Positions 9,998 to 19,111 of a stretch of 64,000 bases of DNA are shown here, piece by piece. The notes under the pieces are model-generated. The model was not told the DNA's origin. It saw only the letters and a program-made list of their open reading frames with translations, and searched no databases. Each line of letters starts with the position of its first letter. Position 1 is the stretch's first letter. Origin of the DNA: an uncultured Pelagibacteraceae bacterium (GTDB taxonomy: Bacteria; Pseudomonadota; Alphaproteobacteria; Pelagibacterales; Pelagibacteraceae); contig CACOLY010000002.1 of NCBI GenBank assembly GCA_902628195.1, positions 22,631 through 86,630 of the forward strand, in the 5' to 3' direction. Both the position numbers and the translations under genes were made by a program.

Positions 9998-10992
9998 TAT
10001 TTATTTTCCCTTAAAAATTCACGAATATTTTTTGCTGGATAGCCCATTACTTTTGTATTGTTAGGGATATCTTTTATAACTCCACTTCCTCCAGCTATAT
10101 CAACGTTATCTCCTATTTTTAGATGTCCTGATATACCTGCTTGTCCTCCAATTCTTACGTTCTTACCAATTATTGAACTTCCAGCTATTCCAACTTGACC
10201 AGCTATAATTGAGTTTTCTCCTATGTTTACATTATGAGCTATGTGAATTTGATTATCTAAATAAGTATTCTTTCCAATAATAGTGTTCGACATTGAACCT
10301 CTATCTATTGTTGCACCACATCCTATTTCACAATTATCTTCAATTATAACTATACCAATATGTGGATATCTAAGATTTGAATTTTTCATAGGAAAAAAAC
10401 CAAAGCCATGTTTTCCAATTACACAATTATCTAAGATTTTTACATTATCTTTAATTAAACTATTTCTGATAATTGTATTTGAACCAATAGAGCAATTTTC
10501 CCCCAGAGATACGTTTTTTTCGATTATAGTATTATGACCAATAGAGCAATTTGATCCAATGGAAACATTTTTTCCAATTAAAACATTTTTTCCAAATTTA
10601 ACTTTATTATTAAATTCAGTTTCACTAATATTTAATACAGTTTCATCAAAATTATCATTTATTGCATTTGGATAGAAAAGTGCAGTTATCTTAGCAGTCG
10701 AAACTAAAACATTTTCAACTATTAAAGCTTTGCAGTTTTTAGGTAATTCATTTTTTAAATTTTGAGTTGTTATACAAAAAGAAGCTTTAGTTTTTTGAGC
10801 AATACCTTGATATTTTTTTGAGTGAAAAAAAGATATATCTGAAGTGTTAGCACTAAATAAATCTTTTATGTCAAAAACTTTTATATCTTCACTAAATGAA
10901 TTATCTTTTAAATTTAAAGTTTTTAATATATCTAAAATTTTTAAGGGTCCTTGATTATAATAAAATGTTTGGGACATAATTGCTTTTATCAA
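9997..10992 (-). CDS. lpxD: UDP-3-O-acylglucosamine N-acyltransferase
   Basis: ORF; hexapeptide repeats; GFGFFP, TIDRGSMSNTIIGKNTYLDNQIHIAHNV. Confidence 0.95.
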   Translation of the reverse strand: MIKAIMSQTFYYNQGPLKILDILKTLNLKDNSFSEDIKVFDIKDLFSANTSDISFFHSKKYQGIAQKTKASFCITTQNLKNELPKNCKALIVENVLVSTAKITALFYPNAINDNFDETVLNISETEFNNKVKFGKNVLIGKNVSIGSNCSIGHNTIIEKNVSLGENCSIGSNTIIRNSLIKDNVKILDNCVIGKHGFGFFPMKNSNLRYPHIGIVIIEDNCEIGCGATIDRGSMSNTIIGKNTYLDNQIHIAHNVNIGENSIIAGQVGIAGSSIIGKNVRIGGQAGISGHLKIGDNVDIAGGSGVIKDIPNNTKVMGYPAKNIREFLRENK

Positions 10993-11028
10993 AGCAATAA
11001 ATCTTTTGTAGTAAACAAATATTGCTAA

Positions 11029-11478
11029 TTATTTCTTATCTACAATTGTTGCAGACCACATTGCATCAGCCATTTTTTTACCTTCAACGAAGGCTTCACC
11101 CTTATATTTCCATACTCTTCCATGTGATCGTATAGCTTCTATATTAAGTTCTAACTTACAATCTGGGATAACAGGATTTCTAAATCTAGCTTTTTCTACA
11201 CTCATTAAAAAAACTAATTTATTTTCATATGTTTCTTTATCTATCCCATGAGCAGTCAATGCTGCTGCGGCTTGACCAAAGGCTTCAACTATAAGAACAC
11301 CTGGCATAACAGGTTGACCAGGAAAATGTCCATCAACATAAAAAGAATCTTTTTTTACATTCATTATAGCAGTCGCAGATTTTAAATTCTTTATGTTAAT
11401 CAATTCATCAATCAATAACATTGGTTCTCTATGAGGTAATAAATTAATTATATCTTTTTTATTAAGTTTATCTTTCAT
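11029..11478 (-). CDS. fabZ: 3-hydroxyacyl-ACP dehydratase
   Basis: ORF; LLPHREPMLLID, GHFPGQPVMPGVLIVEAFGQA. Confidence 0.96.
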   Translation of the reverse strand: MKDKLNKKDIINLLPHREPMLLIDELINIKNLKSATAIMNVKKDSFYVDGHFPGQPVMPGVLIVEAFGQAAAALTAHGIDKETYENKLVFLMSVEKARFRNPVIPDCKLELNIEAIRSHGRVWKYKGEAFVEGKKMADAMWSATIVDKK

Positions 11479-11483
11479 ATTTT

Positions 11484-12002
11484 TTATTCAATTTTCTTAA
11501 TTTGCTTATTAACTATATCTAAAACATTTTTTGTTATATCTAAATTCGAATTAGAAATAATCAATATTTCTTTTTTTAAAACTAAGTCTATCTTATTCGT
11601 ATTTGCATATTCTAATAAAATTTTATCAATTTTTTTCATAAAGTTTCTTGTTAAATCAACATTTTTTTTATTCATTTCTTTAATATCTTTATTTTTTTTG
11701 ACTTGATATTCTTGAACTTCTTTTTGATGAGATAAAACTTTTTGTTCAAATTCCTCTTTACTAAGAATATTTTGTTGAGCAAGAATTTCTTTTTTTTGAT
11801 CTTCTAGTTTTTTTTCAATTTTTTTATTTGCTTTAATTTTTTTATCTCTATTTTCAATAGCAATTTCATTAATTTTTTTTCCAACAATAGAGTTTTTGAA
11901 AATAAAATCTATATCTATATACCTTACTTTCGAATTTTCATTAGATTTTACTTGAAAAGAGAATAAAAAAAAAATTATAAAAGTATATTTTAATAAACGC
12001 AT
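11484..12002 (-). CDS. OmpH/Skp-family periplasmic chaperone
   Basis: ORF; signal peptide, coiled-coil Lys/Glu-rich, between bamA and fabZ. Confidence 0.85.
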   Translation of the reverse strand: MRLLKYTFIIFFLFSFQVKSNENSKVRYIDIDFIFKNSIVGKKINEIAIENRDKKIKANKKIEKKLEDQKKEILAQQNILSKEEFEQKVLSHQKEVQEYQVKKNKDIKEMNKKNVDLTRNFMKKIDKILLEYANTNKIDLVLKKEILIISNSNLDITKNVLDIVNKQIKKIE

Positions 12003-12012
12003 TATTTGATTA

Positions 12013-14271
12013 TTAAAAAGTTGTTCCTAAATTAAACCTAAATGACTCAGTTTTGTCAGTAGATTTTTTTGTCAGTGGTTGAGAAAAACTAAAGCTTAAA
12101 GGTCCAATAGGTGTGAACCAATCAACACCCAAACCAGTCGAACTTCTTATTTTATTTGAATCATTTATTGAGGAACTATAGTCTACACCCCAAACATTTG
12201 CTGCATCATAAAAGATGTTAAAATCAAAAGTTTCTAATGAAGGAAAAATTGGTATATTTGCTTGAGCATTTAATGAAGATAAATAATTTCCTCCTACAAA
12301 ATCTCCCCCATCTATAGGACCTATTTTTCCAGCTTCAAATCCTCTCAATTTGCCTGAAGGCAAATAAAGTCTATCGGATATTCTTACATCTTCGTCACCT
12401 ATAGAATTTGCAGCTTTAGCAAATATAGACAAAGAAAAAACTTGATTGTCTAAATACTCATAATAAGTATTATATTCCAATCCATTAACGACTGTTTGAT
12501 TTTCATCAATATTCATAGGTAATGTTTGAAAAAAATATGTACTGTAACCATCGGTTGGTTGATATGTTTGATCTCTTTGATCATAAAAAAAAGAGTAACT
12601 TACCTCCGTATCAAAATAACTTCCTTCTTGTTTTTTAAGAAGACTCGACGCTGCTGATGATGTAGTTAAAGACTCGAAATTTACTAATACACTTGGAGCA
12701 AAATATAAATCTTCTAAATATTCAAAATTAGTTCCTATAGAAAATCCAGTATCATTTGACTTATAACCAAAATCTGTAAGACGGTCTGTTTCTATAGCTT
12801 GAAGGGATAAAGTTAAATCTTTATCAGAATTTCCATAATTAGGTTTTGTATATGAAAATAGTCCTTTAATACTTTCTTCACTAAGTGTTAAATTACTATT
12901 AAGTTTAATTGCTTTTCCTAAAAAATTATTTTCTTGAACACCAAAACTTGTTGAGGTTCCAGAGGTACCTACGCCAGCGCCTAAAGAAATTTGCCCTGTC
13001 GGTTTTTCTTCTACCCTAATATTAATTGATTTTTCATTTGGATTATCAGTATCCACAATTTCTGAACTTACATTATCAAAAATATTCATAGCTTTTACGT
13101 TGTTAATTGATTTATTAAATAATATTCTATTTAATGGATCTCCTTCATCAATTATCAATTCATTTCTAACTACATCTTCTATGGTAATATTATTTCCAAA
13201 AATATTAATATTTTTTACATAGAAATTATCTTTATCTGTAAGTATACTTATCCTGACATCAATTTTATCTCCATCAACTATCTTTTCATCAATTCTAGCG
13301 TTTACAAACTCATATTGTTTTCGAGATGCAATTTTTTCAATATTGTCCAACATTTTTTCTACAATCTTAAGTGAATATCTTTCACCAGAAAATTTTTTTA
13401 ATTTTTTTTCAATATCTAAGAAATAATTTCGGTCAAAATCCTCAGGTAATATAAGTTCAAAGTTTGAAAAGAAAAACTTTTTTCCACTTTCAATATTAAA
13501 GATGATATTAAAATTTTTTTCAGCATCATATTGGACAGTATTATCTAAAACTTTGACTTCAAAATATCCTTTATTCTTATAAAAATTTGTTAACAATCTT
13601 TTATCTAAATTTAATCTTTGTTTATTTAATAATCTTTTTGAACTTATAAATTTCCAGAATTTATCCTCCTCTGAGGTAATAACATTTAAAAGTTTTCTTC
13701 TTTTAAATTTTTTATCACCAGTAAAAATTATTTCATTAATATAAGCTTTATCTCCAAGATCTATATTAAATACTAAATCTATCGTATTATTCTCATTTTC
13801 TTTTTTTAATAATTCAATATCAGAAAAATAATAACCACCTTCTTGTATAAAGTTTTTAATTTTTCTTACTTCTCCATCTATTTGATCTTCTATATAAGGA
13901 TTTTTTTCCTTAATAGTGATCAATTCTTTTATCTTTTTTAAAGTATCTTTATTTTTAATTCCTTTTACAATTAAATTTTGAACAATAGGATTTTCCTTAA
14001 CTTTAATAATTAATGATGCATTTTCAATTTTAACTTCCACAGTTTGAAAAAAATTAGTTTTATATAATTTTTTTAAAATATCATTAAGATCATTTGAATC
14101 TAGATCATCACCTAATGAAACTTCACTAAATATTTTAATTGTCTCAACATTTACTCTCTTGTTTCCCTTTATTTCAAAATTCGTAATTTTTTCCGCAAAA
14201 GAATTATTGATTAAAAGCAAAAATAAAAAACATATTGCAACTAAGAAGTTTTTACCAATTGTTATCATCAA
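12013..14271 (-). CDS. bamA: Outer membrane protein assembly factor BamA
   Basis: ORF; signal peptide, POTRA repeats, C-terminal beta-barrel ending FRFNLGTTF; surface-antigen domain LRGFE. Confidence 0.95.
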   Translation of the reverse strand: MMITIGKNFLVAICFLFLLLINNSFAEKITNFEIKGNKRVNVETIKIFSEVSLGDDLDSNDLNDILKKLYKTNFFQTVEVKIENASLIIKVKENPIVQNLIVKGIKNKDTLKKIKELITIKEKNPYIEDQIDGEVRKIKNFIQEGGYYFSDIELLKKENENNTIDLVFNIDLGDKAYINEIIFTGDKKFKRRKLLNVITSEEDKFWKFISSKRLLNKQRLNLDKRLLTNFYKNKGYFEVKVLDNTVQYDAEKNFNIIFNIESGKKFFFSNFELILPEDFDRNYFLDIEKKLKKFSGERYSLKIVEKMLDNIEKIASRKQYEFVNARIDEKIVDGDKIDVRISILTDKDNFYVKNINIFGNNITIEDVVRNELIIDEGDPLNRILFNKSINNVKAMNIFDNVSSEIVDTDNPNEKSINIRVEEKPTGQISLGAGVGTSGTSTSFGVQENNFLGKAIKLNSNLTLSEESIKGLFSYTKPNYGNSDKDLTLSLQAIETDRLTDFGYKSNDTGFSIGTNFEYLEDLYFAPSVLVNFESLTTSSAASSLLKKQEGSYFDTEVSYSFFYDQRDQTYQPTDGYSTYFFQTLPMNIDENQTVVNGLEYNTYYEYLDNQVFSLSIFAKAANSIGDEDVRISDRLYLPSGKLRGFEAGKIGPIDGGDFVGGNYLSSLNAQANIPIFPSLETFDFNIFYDAANVWGVDYSSSINDSNKIRSSTGLGVDWFTPIGPLSFSFSQPLTKKSTDKTESFRFNLGTTF

Positions 14272-15443
14272 GAGCTCTTATACACTATAGATTGAATTTT
14301 AAAACGAACGAATTTGCTTAATTCAGTGATATTATCTAAATTTTTAGGCATAATTTTTTTGAATTTTTTAAAATCTTTAGATTTAATTATTTTATGAATT
14401 GTTGGTACAATTTCTCTAAACGATATTTTATTTTTCAAAAATAATTTAACTATTTCATCATTTGCAGTGATTAATATTGTTTCAAATAAAGAAATTTTTT
14501 TTGGGAGCATTTTTATGAATTTTAAAGCTTTAAATCTTTTTGTGTTAGGTTTAGAAAAATTAAGATTATTAAGGATATTAATGTCAATTTCTTTTGAGGA
14601 AATTTTCTTATTTAAATCATTATAATACAAAGCATTAAATATTGGTATTTTCATTGAAGTTTCATGAATTAATATTTTTGTAATACCATTTTTAAATTTA
14701 ATTATTGCATGAACATATGATTTTGGATGAATTAAAGCAAAAATTTTTTTGTATTCAAGATTAAAAATATTTTTTGCCTCAATTATTTCAAAAAGTTTGT
14801 TCATCATTGTTGCTGAATCTATTGAAATTTTTTTTCCCATTTTCCAATTTGGATGATTAAGAGCGTTTTTAATAGATATTCTAGAAAATTTATTCAATGG
14901 TAATTTTAAGAAAGGCCCTCCCGAAGCTGTAATATAAATCTTGTCAATGTTTTGAGTTTTATTATTTTGTAGCAAAGACCAAATTGAAAAATGTTCAGAG
15001 TCAACTGGTATAAATTTTGTATTATATTTTTTCAACTCTTTATCAATTAGATTCCATCCACAAATAATTGCTTCTTTATTTGCTATTAAAATTCTTTTTG
15101 TAAATCTAATTGTTTTTAATGTTGGTTCAAGTCCATTTAATCCTGTTATTGAGCTCATTATAAAATCATTCTTTTTTTTAAAGATTTTTTTCAAATTGTT
15201 AAAATCATTATAGATTTTCAAGTTTGATTTATTTAATTTTAATTTAGCGTTTCGATATGTTTTTAAATCACTTATTAATATATTTTTTACTTTAAATTCT
15301 TTTGCTTGTTTTAAAATTTTAGTTAAGTTTTTATTTGTTGATAGTAGAGTAATTTCAAAATTTTTTTTATCTTTTTTAATTATTTGTAAAGTATTTTCAC
15401 CAATCGATCCCGTTGATCCTAAAATTGCTATCTTTTTTTTCAT
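14268..15443 (-). CDS. dxr: 1-deoxy-D-xylulose 5-phosphate reductoisomerase
   Basis: ORF; ILGSTGSIGENTLQII, PVDSEHFSIWSLL, TASGGPF, HPNWKMGKKISIDSATMMNK. Confidence 0.96.
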   Translation of the reverse strand: MKKKIAILGSTGSIGENTLQIIKKDKKNFEITLLSTNKNLTKILKQAKEFKVKNILISDLKTYRNAKLKLNKSNLKIYNDFNNLKKIFKKKNDFIMSSITGLNGLEPTLKTIRFTKRILIANKEAIICGWNLIDKELKKYNTKFIPVDSEHFSIWSLLQNNKTQNIDKIYITASGGPFLKLPLNKFSRISIKNALNHPNWKMGKKISIDSATMMNKLFEIIEAKNIFNLEYKKIFALIHPKSYVHAIIKFKNGITKILIHETSMKIPIFNALYYNDLNKKISSKEIDINILNNLNFSKPNTKRFKALKFIKMLPKKISLFETILITANDEIVKLFLKNKISFREIVPTIHKIIKSKDFKKFKKIMPKNLDNITELSKFVRFKIQSIVYKSS

Positions 15444-16087
15444 TAAATGGCCTTTGTTAATATAAACATATATGGAAAAGCAAAGATCATTCCATCTATT
15501 CGATCTAATAAACCTCCATGACCTGGAATAATTTTACCAGTATTTTTAATTTTTGATTTTCTTTTAAAAAAAGAAATTACTAAATCCCCAAATTGACTTA
15601 TAAATGAAATGGATAGAATTATAAAAATTAATTGTATTCCAATTTGTTCTTTTAATTCGGGTAATGAGAAAATAGATAAATTATTAAGATAAATAATAGT
15701 TAAAATAATTGACAATAAAAAACCTCCAAACATTCCCGCATAAGTTTTATTTGGACTTAATTTAGTTAATTTAGGTCCTTTTAAAACTTTACCAAAAACA
15801 TAACCACCAATATCAGTTGCTATACAAGTTAAAAGTATTAATAAAAAAATTCTATAATCACTCTCATGCCTTAGAAAATAAAAAGTATAGAAAGAAAAAA
15901 AAATAAAAATAATACCAGGTAAATAATAAATTTTTTTTAAACTTAAATAATGCCATTCGTATAAACTGATTAAAAGCATTAGAGAAATAAAGAAATTAAA
16001 ATAAATTGAACCTTTTATAATAAAGAAAAGTGCTACTGGAACTAATATAATAGAACTAAATAATCTTTTTTGAAATTCCTTTTTCAT
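15443..16087 (-). CDS. cdsA: Phosphatidate cytidylyltransferase
   Basis: ORF; multi-TM; CDP-alcohol signature SFFKRKSKIKNTGKIIPGHGGLLDRIDG. Confidence 0.93.
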   Translation of the reverse strand: MKKEFQKRLFSSIILVPVALFFIIKGSIYFNFFISLMLLISLYEWHYLSLKKIYYLPGIIFIFFSFYTFYFLRHESDYRIFLLILLTCIATDIGGYVFGKVLKGPKLTKLSPNKTYAGMFGGFLLSIILTIIYLNNLSIFSLPELKEQIGIQLIFIILSISFISQFGDLVISFFKRKSKIKNTGKIIPGHGGLLDRIDGMIFAFPYMFILTKAI

Positions 16088-16761
16088 TAAATGTTTCCAA
16101 AATTTCTTTTTATATTTTTAAATTTTTTAATTATTCTATTATAATCTTTTTCATTAAAATCTGGCCACAGCTTTTTCTCAAAAAAGATCTCAGAATATGC
16201 TAACTGCCACAAAAGAAAATTACTCAATCTTTTTGTATTTCCTGTTCTAATCAACAAATCTGGATCTGGAATATCTTTGGTGCTTAAATATTTTTGTAAG
16301 TTTTTTTCGTTTATTGTTAATTTACTTTTTTTTAGATCTTTAAATGCATTTAAGAGCTCAAATTTAGATCCATAATTTAACGCTAAATTTATCTGTAGTT
16401 TTTTATTTTTAAACGTTTTTTTTTCTGCTGATATTAGAAGTTTATTCAATTTTTTTGTAAAATTTTTATTACCAATTATTTTAAGTCTTATTTTTTGTTG
16501 ATGAAGCTCTTTTATTCTATTTCTTAAGAAATTATCTAATAAACTAAATAAAAAATTTATTTCATTTTTTGGTCTTTTCCAATTTTCTGTTGAAAACGCA
16601 TACAGCGTAAGATATCTAATTTTATTTTTAATTGTTTCTTTTATTATTTTTTCTACAGTTTTTAATCCTGCATTATGTCCTGCATTTCGTGAATTTTTGT
16701 TTTTTAAACCCCATCTGCCATTGCCATCCATAATAATGGCTACATGTCTTAATGGATTCAT
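16087..16761 (-). CDS. uppS: Undecaprenyl diphosphate synthase
   Basis: ORF; HVAIIMDGNGRWG, YAFSTENWKRP, DPDLLIRTGNTKRLSNFLLWQLAYSE. Confidence 0.96.
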   Translation of the reverse strand: MNPLRHVAIIMDGNGRWGLKNKNSRNAGHNAGLKTVEKIIKETIKNKIRYLTLYAFSTENWKRPKNEINFLFSLLDNFLRNRIKELHQQKIRLKIIGNKNFTKKLNKLLISAEKKTFKNKKLQINLALNYGSKFELLNAFKDLKKSKLTINEKNLQKYLSTKDIPDPDLLIRTGNTKRLSNFLLWQLAYSEIFFEKKLWPDFNEKDYNRIIKKFKNIKRNFGNI

Positions 16762-17309
16762 ATTGTCATTATTTCTTTTTCTTTAGTGGCAATTTTTTCA
16801 TCAACTATTTTAACGTGATTATCTGTAATATTCTGAACATTTTTTTCAAATAATTTTTCTTCATCCTCTCCAATTTTTTTTAATTTCAAAAGTTTTTTTA
16901 GTTCTTCATTTGCATCTCTTCTTATATTTCTTATAGAAATTTTACATTTTTCACCCATTGTTTTTATTAATTTTTTTAATTCCGTTCTTCTTTCTTCATT
17001 TAATTCTGGTATTGGTAACCTAATTAACTGACCATCAATTTGGGGGTTTAATCCAAGTTCTGATTTTTTTATAGCAGCATCAACTAAGTTTACATTATTC
17101 TGATCCCAAACTTGAATATTTATTATTCTTGGCTCTGGGGTAGTAATACTACCAATTTGATTTATTGGCATTTGTTGACCATAAACATCAACTTTGACTA
17201 AATCTAACATTGCAGAATTTGCCCTTCCAGTTCTAAGAGAGGAAAGTTCTTTGGAAAAAACTTCAATTGCTTTATCCATTTTAAGGCTGTGTGACTTTTC
17301 ATCAAACAT
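16758..17309 (-). CDS. frr: Ribosome recycling factor
   Basis: ORF; LRTGRANSAMLD, INQIGSITTPEPR. Confidence 0.96.
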   Translation of the reverse strand: MFDEKSHSLKMDKAIEVFSKELSSLRTGRANSAMLDLVKVDVYGQQMPINQIGSITTPEPRIINIQVWDQNNVNLVDAAIKKSELGLNPQIDGQLIRLPIPELNEERRTELKKLIKTMGEKCKISIRNIRRDANEELKKLLKLKKIGEDEEKLFEKNVQNITDNHVKIVDEKIATKEKEIMTI

Positions 17310-17310
17310 T

Positions 17311-18162
17311 TTATTCGCCTATTTTAATTCTGCTAAACTCCTTAATTTTTAAATCATTAATAGCAAGTTCTTTAATTATGTCTTTAACTTTTTTCTTTGG
17401 TTCCATAACCCATGCTTGAGTCATTAAAGCATTCTCTTCTTTAAATTTATTTATCTTACCTAAACTAATTTTTTTAGCAATATCTTCAGGCTTACCAGAA
17501 TTTTTCAATTCTTCTTTTACCAATTCTTGTTCTTTTTCCAATATTGATTGATCTATTAAACTAGATTCTAAAGCTAAAGGATTTGACGCAGCAATGTGCA
17601 TTGATAATTGTTTACCAAAAATTTTTACCGCATCAGAATTGTCTTTTGTTTCTAAAGAAACTACAACAGCAAGTTTAGCAAGGTTATCTTTTACTACTGT
17701 GTGTAAATATTGAAAATTAGTAGATGTAGAATTTGAAATCGTTTTAGTTTTTCCTATTGTAATTTTTTCACCAATTTTAGCAATTAATGCAACAAGAGTG
17801 TCTTCAACAGAGTCACCATTTTTCATTTTTGTTTTTTTTAACTTTTCAATATTTGAGTCATTCTGATTATTTAACTCACTTATTTCTTTAACAAAATCTA
17901 TAAAATTATCATTTTTAGCAACGAAATCTGTTTCACAATTTACTTCTATTATAGATGTCTTTTTTTCATCCCCACTTACTGCAACCACACCTTCTTTAGC
18001 ATCTCTGGACATTTTTTTTGAAGCTTTTGAAATTCCTTTTACTCTTAAAATTTCAACAGCCTTATCTAAATCTCCATTAGATTCTTTTATTGCTAAATTG
18101 CAGTCTTTAAAGCCTGCACCAGTTGCTTCTCTTAATTTTTTTACCTTCTCGATATCAGTCAT
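17311..18162 (-). CDS. tsf: Elongation factor Ts
   Basis: [37 protein letters not shown]. Confidence 0.96.
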   Translation of the reverse strand: MTDIEKVKKLREATGAGFKDCNLAIKESNGDLDKAVEILRVKGISKASKKMSRDAKEGVVAVSGDEKKTSIIEVNCETDFVAKNDNFIDFVKEISELNNQNDSNIEKLKKTKMKNGDSVEDTLVALIAKIGEKITIGKTKTISNSTSTNFQYLHTVVKDNLAKLAVVVSLETKDNSDAVKIFGKQLSMHIAASNPLALESSLIDQSILEKEQELVKEELKNSGKPEDIAKKISLGKINKFKEENALMTQAWVMEPKKKVKDIIKELAINDLKIKEFSRIKIGE

Positions 18163-18163
18163 A

Positions 18164-18982
18164 TTAATTAAGTTTATTTTTTTTTGATTTTGAAAATTTT
18201 GTATCTAATTTTTCTCTATCAATTTCTTGAATCGTTTTAGTAATTTTTTCTTTCTCATTATTTTGTTCCTTTGTCTTTATAGGTTCCATTGAAGGACTAT
18301 CTTTTTTTGCAGAATTAATAGTCTCTTTTATTAAATTACAATATAAATCTATAGATCTTCTAGCATCATCATTGCCTGGAATAGGGAAATCAATACCATC
18401 AGGATTTGAATTACTATCAAGTATAGCTATGATTGGGATACCTAATTTAACAGATTCTTGAATTGCTAGTGACTCATAATTAGTATCAATAATAAAAACC
18501 AAGTCAGGTATTTTTTTCATCTGGGCAATACCACCTAATGATCTTTGAAGTTTATCTTTTTTTACACTCATTTTTAGAAGTTCTTTTTTAGTAAAACCTC
18601 TGTTTTCAGCAACTAAATCAACCTCAAGTTTTTTTAATTTTTTAATAGAATTTGAAATGGTTCCCCAGTTTGTTAACATTCCACCAAGCCATCTATAATT
18701 TACAAAATATTGACCTGTTTCTTTTGCAACTTCAGCTATAGCTTCTGAAGCTTGTTTTTTTGTTGATACAAATAAAATTTTTCCATTATTTGATATTACT
18801 TCATAAACTTTTTCTAATGCGATTTTAGTGAGTTCTAATGTTTGAGTCAGATCGATTATATGAATGGAGTCTCTTTTTCCAAAAATATATTTTTTCATTT
18901 TTGGATTCCATCTTAATGTTTTATGACCAAGATGTACGCCTGCTTCAAGTAGCTGTTGTATAGTTATATTTGGTATCTTCAT
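18164..18982 (-). CDS. rpsB: 30S ribosomal protein S2
   Basis: [38 protein letters not shown]. Confidence 0.97.
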   Translation of the reverse strand: MKIPNITIQQLLEAGVHLGHKTLRWNPKMKKYIFGKRDSIHIIDLTQTLELTKIALEKVYEVISNNGKILFVSTKKQASEAIAEVAKETGQYFVNYRWLGGMLTNWGTISNSIKKLKKLEVDLVAENRGFTKKELLKMSVKKDKLQRSLGGIAQMKKIPDLVFIIDTNYESLAIQESVKLGIPIIAILDSNSNPDGIDFPIPGNDDARRSIDLYCNLIKETINSAKKDSPSMEPIKTKEQNNEKEKITKTIQEIDREKLDTKFSKSKKNKLN

Positions 18983-19060
18983 ATTTATTCCCGGTTAAGC
19001 CACCACAGTGATTTCCATTTAAGGACCGGAGGTATAAAACCAATAACTGTGTGCGTTTTA
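18983..19060 (-). promoter_or_regulatory. Structured rpsB mRNA leader (candidate S2 autoregulatory element)
   Basis: Minus-strand leader has stem CACAGU/ACUGUG; in its loop CCGGU complements ACCGG just upstream of the rpsB start (H-type pseudoknot), plus small hairpins GGU-UUUAU-ACC and UCC-UUAAAU-GGA. Confidence 0.65.
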
Positions 19061-19111
19061 ATTTAAATTGGGTGTTATTTACAAATTTTTTTAATGATTA
19101 ACAAGTGTAAA

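Noticed and set aside
19081-19111. Sigma-70 promoter for rpsB (TTGTTA-N17-TAAATA)
   Set aside because: The -10 matches only 3 of 6 positions; such matches are frequent by chance in AT-rich DNA.
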